Source: Euperipatoides rowelli (taxonomy: Eukaryota; Onychophora; Udeonychophora; Euonychophora; Peripatopsidae). Taken from it: 10,980 nucleotides of DNA. The DNA lies in NCBI GenBank assembly GCA_003024985.2, contig PXIH01S0058960.1; one strand, given 5' to 3'. How positions within the stretch are numbered: the stretch's first letter is position 1; each line of letters begins with the position of its first letter. Of the stretch, positions 8,661 through 10,980 are shown one piece after another. The notes under the pieces were generated by a model. The model was not told where the DNA came from, did no database searches, and saw only the letters and a program-made list of their open reading frames with translations. Both the position numbers and the translations under genes were made by a program.

Positions 8661-9220
8661 CTAGACATAGGGAAAATGATCCTATGAGCATGATACATTG
8701 GATAACTGAGGTCCCATTACACCACCAACTATTAATGTTGAATGCTATCTTTGACTTTTATAGATGATTGCTCTAAATTTTATGAAGTTTGTGTATTTAA
8801 ATATGAAAGTGATATCGTAACAACTACAATTTCTGTTTAAGTCTAACATATACTGTACATTCACAAATTAAGGTGTTCATAGCTGGAATAATGATGGATC
8901 CTGCATCTCATTAAAAATGGTGTCACAGAAAGAGGCAACAGAACCCTACTAGAAAAAGGAGCATTTATTTATGATTACAAATCACCCAAATCATGTTGTA
9001 ATTCAAAGAGTAGCTTATTTGCTGAATAGAATTCTAAGCAGCAATATTGAAAACAAAATGCCTTATCTATTAAGTAAAACCAGAGTCTTTTGATGTGACG
9101 CTTACCTGAAAGTTCATGATTCTGATAAAAAGAAGCTTTATCCAAAACCAAAAAAGATGACATTGACTATGCCAGTATGGGATATAATTTGCTAGATCCT
9201 ATATCTAAATGTCATTGTCT
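8661..9220 (+). pseudogene. Copia integrase core (rve), internally deleted
   Basis: Recognisable pieces in shifting frames are GPITPPT (8710-8730), FIDDCSKFYEVCVFKYESD (8757-8813, including the first core Asp region), NGVTERGNRTLLEK (8916-8957, with the conserved catalytic Glu), LLNRI near 9017, and CDAYLKVHDSDKK near 9098-9130. The integrase inserts the cDNA into the host genome. Only about 43 codons separate the DDCSKF and NGVTER motifs, where intact copia integrases have roughly twice that, so the segment around the second catalytic Asp appears deleted or scrambled. The overall order matches a + strand copia pol. Confidence 0.8.
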
Positions 9221-9570
9221 CATAAATGTTTGATTCAATGAAGATGCCTGATAATTTCTGCATGAATCTGAACAACAAAGTCAGCTTTATGTCTTTGTAA
9301 ATCAAACTCCTGAGTATGAAAATATTCAATTTGGTTCTGAACTTGAAAGACCAAAGAGAGAAAAGAAAATATCTAAAAGACTGCAGGAGTCTAAAGTCTA
9401 TGAAGCCATGATTGCTCATAAGGATACCACTATCATTTGAAGAAGTAAGCACTTTTTTAAAAAATGAATAGACAAAGTAGGTAAAAAAGCTAAAGATGAG
9501 GAAATACAGTCAATGCAAAGCAGTCCAATTTGGATGCTAGTGAGTTACCAGAAAACAAAATACCTACATC
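9221..9570 (+). pseudogene. Copia integrase-RT linker and first part of reverse transcriptase
   Basis: An open stretch reads FGSELERPKREKKISKRLQE, a charged linker like the R-S-R--R-P-R region between integrase and RT. It is followed by EEV (near 9438), KKAKDEEIQSMQS (near 9487-9524), WMLV and LPENKIP after a frameshift. These match the copia RT opening W--AM-EEI-SL--N--W-LV-LP. Similarity stops near 9570, so the polymerase palm, RNase H and 3' LTR are absent on this strand. The late RT and RNase H are instead present inverted at 6878-7720. Confidence 0.78.
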
Positions 9571-10004
9571 ATGTTTAGAGATGGACCAATTAATCTAATT
9601 GGCCGATTAGTTCTAATAATAATTGGACAAAAAACAAGGCATTAAAATGATTTAAAAATGATTTTAAAAAAATGTTGCATTTATTTTCTCTCCTTAAATT
9701 TTAAGCAAATTTTTTTCTTTTTTTTTTTTTACTTCTTTGGTGCTCTTAATTCATTATTTATCAATAAAATGTAGGCTAAAATAAAATATTGGCCCTTTTT
9801 TTTTTTAAGTTTAAAAAGATATTTAAATGAGTAAAAAATATTTTATTAGTTTAAGGGTTAAAATAATAATAATACATACAGTAAGAAAATTCTAATAATT
9901 ATTAGAATTTTTTTTTTTTTTTCAAGAATTTTAAAATTGTAAAAGTGCCCAGGCTTGGCAGACAGAACAAAATCTTTACGCTGGTAAATTAAAATTTTCT
10001 AATT
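9571..10004. other. AT-rich stretch after the copia fragment, with a possible transposon end
   Basis: Copia similarity ends just before GAGATGGACCAATTAATC (from 9579), a sequence with an internal hairpin (CCAATTA-ATC-TAATTGG) that resembles transposon termini of the GATGGACCGATTAATCGG kind. No matching inverted end was found. The remainder contains poly-T tracts (9716-9730, 9796-9806, 9908-9922) and a 26-bp palindrome. No gene was recognised. Confidence 0.5.
9886..9911. repeat. 26-bp perfect palindrome followed by poly-T
   Basis: Each half is 13 bases (AAAATTCTAATAA and its exact complement TTATTAGAATTTT) with no loop, and it runs into a T tract to about 9922. It is probably a simple AT palindrome. 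In this eukaryotic context it should not be read as a bacterial terminator. Confidence 0.85.
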
Positions 10005-10468
10005 AGTGTTTCTCAACCACCGGTCCATGGAAAAATTTCACCTGTCCTCAGAAAAACATCTGTAAAAAATAAAAAAAATATATCTATGTTGCATTATTAC
10101 TACGGTATTATCATTGCTAGTTATTATTATTAAATGATGGAGAGTCAGGATGTAATATTAAAGTAGATCAGTAGAAAAAAAATTAAACTAAATAATTAAC
10201 GACGTCACTTCATAAAATCATAAACACGACTGACAAAGTTTTAATATCTATATAGGCTATAACTCTACTAACTGTGATTATAATTTGTTTAACGACACTA
10301 AGAATATGATATCAGTAACGTTTTCACATTTAGAGACAATTACCACTGCTGTGCGGCAACAGTTACTATTAAAAAATAAATATAATTCATTGTCTCATAT
10401 AATTACCGGTCCACATAAAATTATCCGTCGGTCCGGCTGATTCAAGATAATAAAGTTGAGAAACACTG
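10005..10468. mobile_element. Non-autonomous hAT-type element with GGTCC-rich ends
   Basis: The left end AGTGTTTCTCAAC and right end GTTGAGAAACACTG are perfect inverted repeats over 13 bases. CCGGTCC-type motifs lie just inside both ends (10020-10026; 10406-10412 and 10429-10435). Flanks TTCTAATT (9997-10004) and TTGTAATA (10469-10476) match at 6 of 8 positions, a decayed target duplication. CAGTGTTTCTCAACC followed by CCGGTCC is a common animal hAT terminus. The 464-bp body has no transposase frame. As in the element at 293, the left initial C is missing. Confidence 0.8.
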
Positions 10469-10980
10469 TTGTAATATGTTTAAAAAAAAAAATGTTCTAA
10501 TCTAGCCTGATTTAGCCTCAGCAAGTATATAGCTTTTAATGTTCTCTCTTGATTGGAAAGCACTTCTTGAATATGAGCCTCAATTTCCACAGCATAAGAT
10601 TCTCACCAATTGAAATGTCTCTGTCTCCTTCTCTGGGACATAAACTTTTTGTTTAGTCTATGTAATCTAAAATTGGCTAATTATGCAGTCTATAAACATG
10701 TTTTTCTTTTGGATAAGGGTTAGGATTAAAATGAATATGTATTCTATAAAATGAATTGAGTAGTAGAATTTATTATACCAGTAAAGTCAATTTTTTTTTG
10801 TATGTGTGTGATATATACAGTATACTGTAATTATAATCCAGGCTTTCAAATTATGCATTGAAGTAAAACAGCAATAAATAAATATATTTCATTAACTTTA
10901 GCTGCAATAAATAAATAGCTTAGAGAAATAATTGAAATGAGTGGAATGGTATGGTTTAATAAGTTAAAAACTTAAAATGT
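10469..10980. other. AT-rich stretch with no recognised gene
   Basis: It holds the second copy of a 29-bp duplicated sequence (10487-10515), a 14-bp palindrome TACAGTATACTGTA (10816-10829), and a short direct repeat GCAATAAATAAATA (10871-10884 and 10903-10916). Nothing coding was recognised. Confidence 0.6.
10487..10515 (+). repeat. 29-bp duplication, copy 2 (downstream of the hAT element)
   Basis: It matches 28 of 29 bases of the copia-internal sequence at 8622-8650. It lies 18 bp outside the right end of the hAT element. No other copia sequence was recognised around it. Confidence 0.85.

Noticed and set aside
8975-9452. Two minus-strand open frames of 62 and 86 codons
   Set aside because: Shadows of the + strand integrase and linker region, where the + translation shows copia motifs.
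9886-9922. Palindrome plus T tract as an intrinsic terminator
   Set aside because: The window is eukaryotic and no gene ends here; the palindrome is pure AT-rich sequence.
1-10980. CRISPR array, tRNA, rRNA or bacterial operon
   Set aside because: No regularly spaced repeats, no cloverleaf or rRNA-like conserved segment, and no gene clustering were seen.

Overview
The window looks like AT-rich nuclear DNA from an animal, probably an invertebrate; I cannot narrow it further. The evidence is two short exons with GT-AG splice sites separated by a long intron, several non-autonomous hAT DNA transposons with 8-bp target duplications, decayed Ty1/copia retrotransposon coding sequence, microsatellites, and no bacterial-style gene packing.

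The only host coding sequence I can support is two phase-0 exons on the + strand (3981-4055 and 5522-5617). Together they encode 57 residues that match the conserved segment just after the WD40 propeller of SEC31, the outer-coat protein of COPII vesicles. The rest of the window would then be SEC31 intron, or flank, filled with transposon debris. No other SEC31 exon was recognised.

Layout: 293-1143 is a hAT-type miniature element with a perfect 8-bp target duplication. It carries a dimer of a ~143-bp unit and is itself split by a second hAT element (406-865) with its own perfect target duplication. 1144-3215 is unannotated AT-rich DNA with one compound microsatellite and one hairpin. 3216-3645 is a third hAT miniature element. 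3981-5617 holds the two exons and their intron. 6297-9570 is a copia mosaic: gag N-terminal sequence on +, then an inverted 3' end of a copia element (a possible LTR, RNase H and late RT, on -), then gag C-terminal, protease, integrase and the start of RT on +. 10005-10468 is a fourth hAT miniature element.

All transposon coding sequence is broken by stops, frameshifts and deletions, so nothing mobile here appears autonomous. I found no convincing previously undescribed functional system. The most interesting structures are the transposon-in-transposon nest, the inverted copia mosaic whose two halves cover complementary parts of one element, and a 29-bp near-identical duplication shared by the copia fragment and a distant site.
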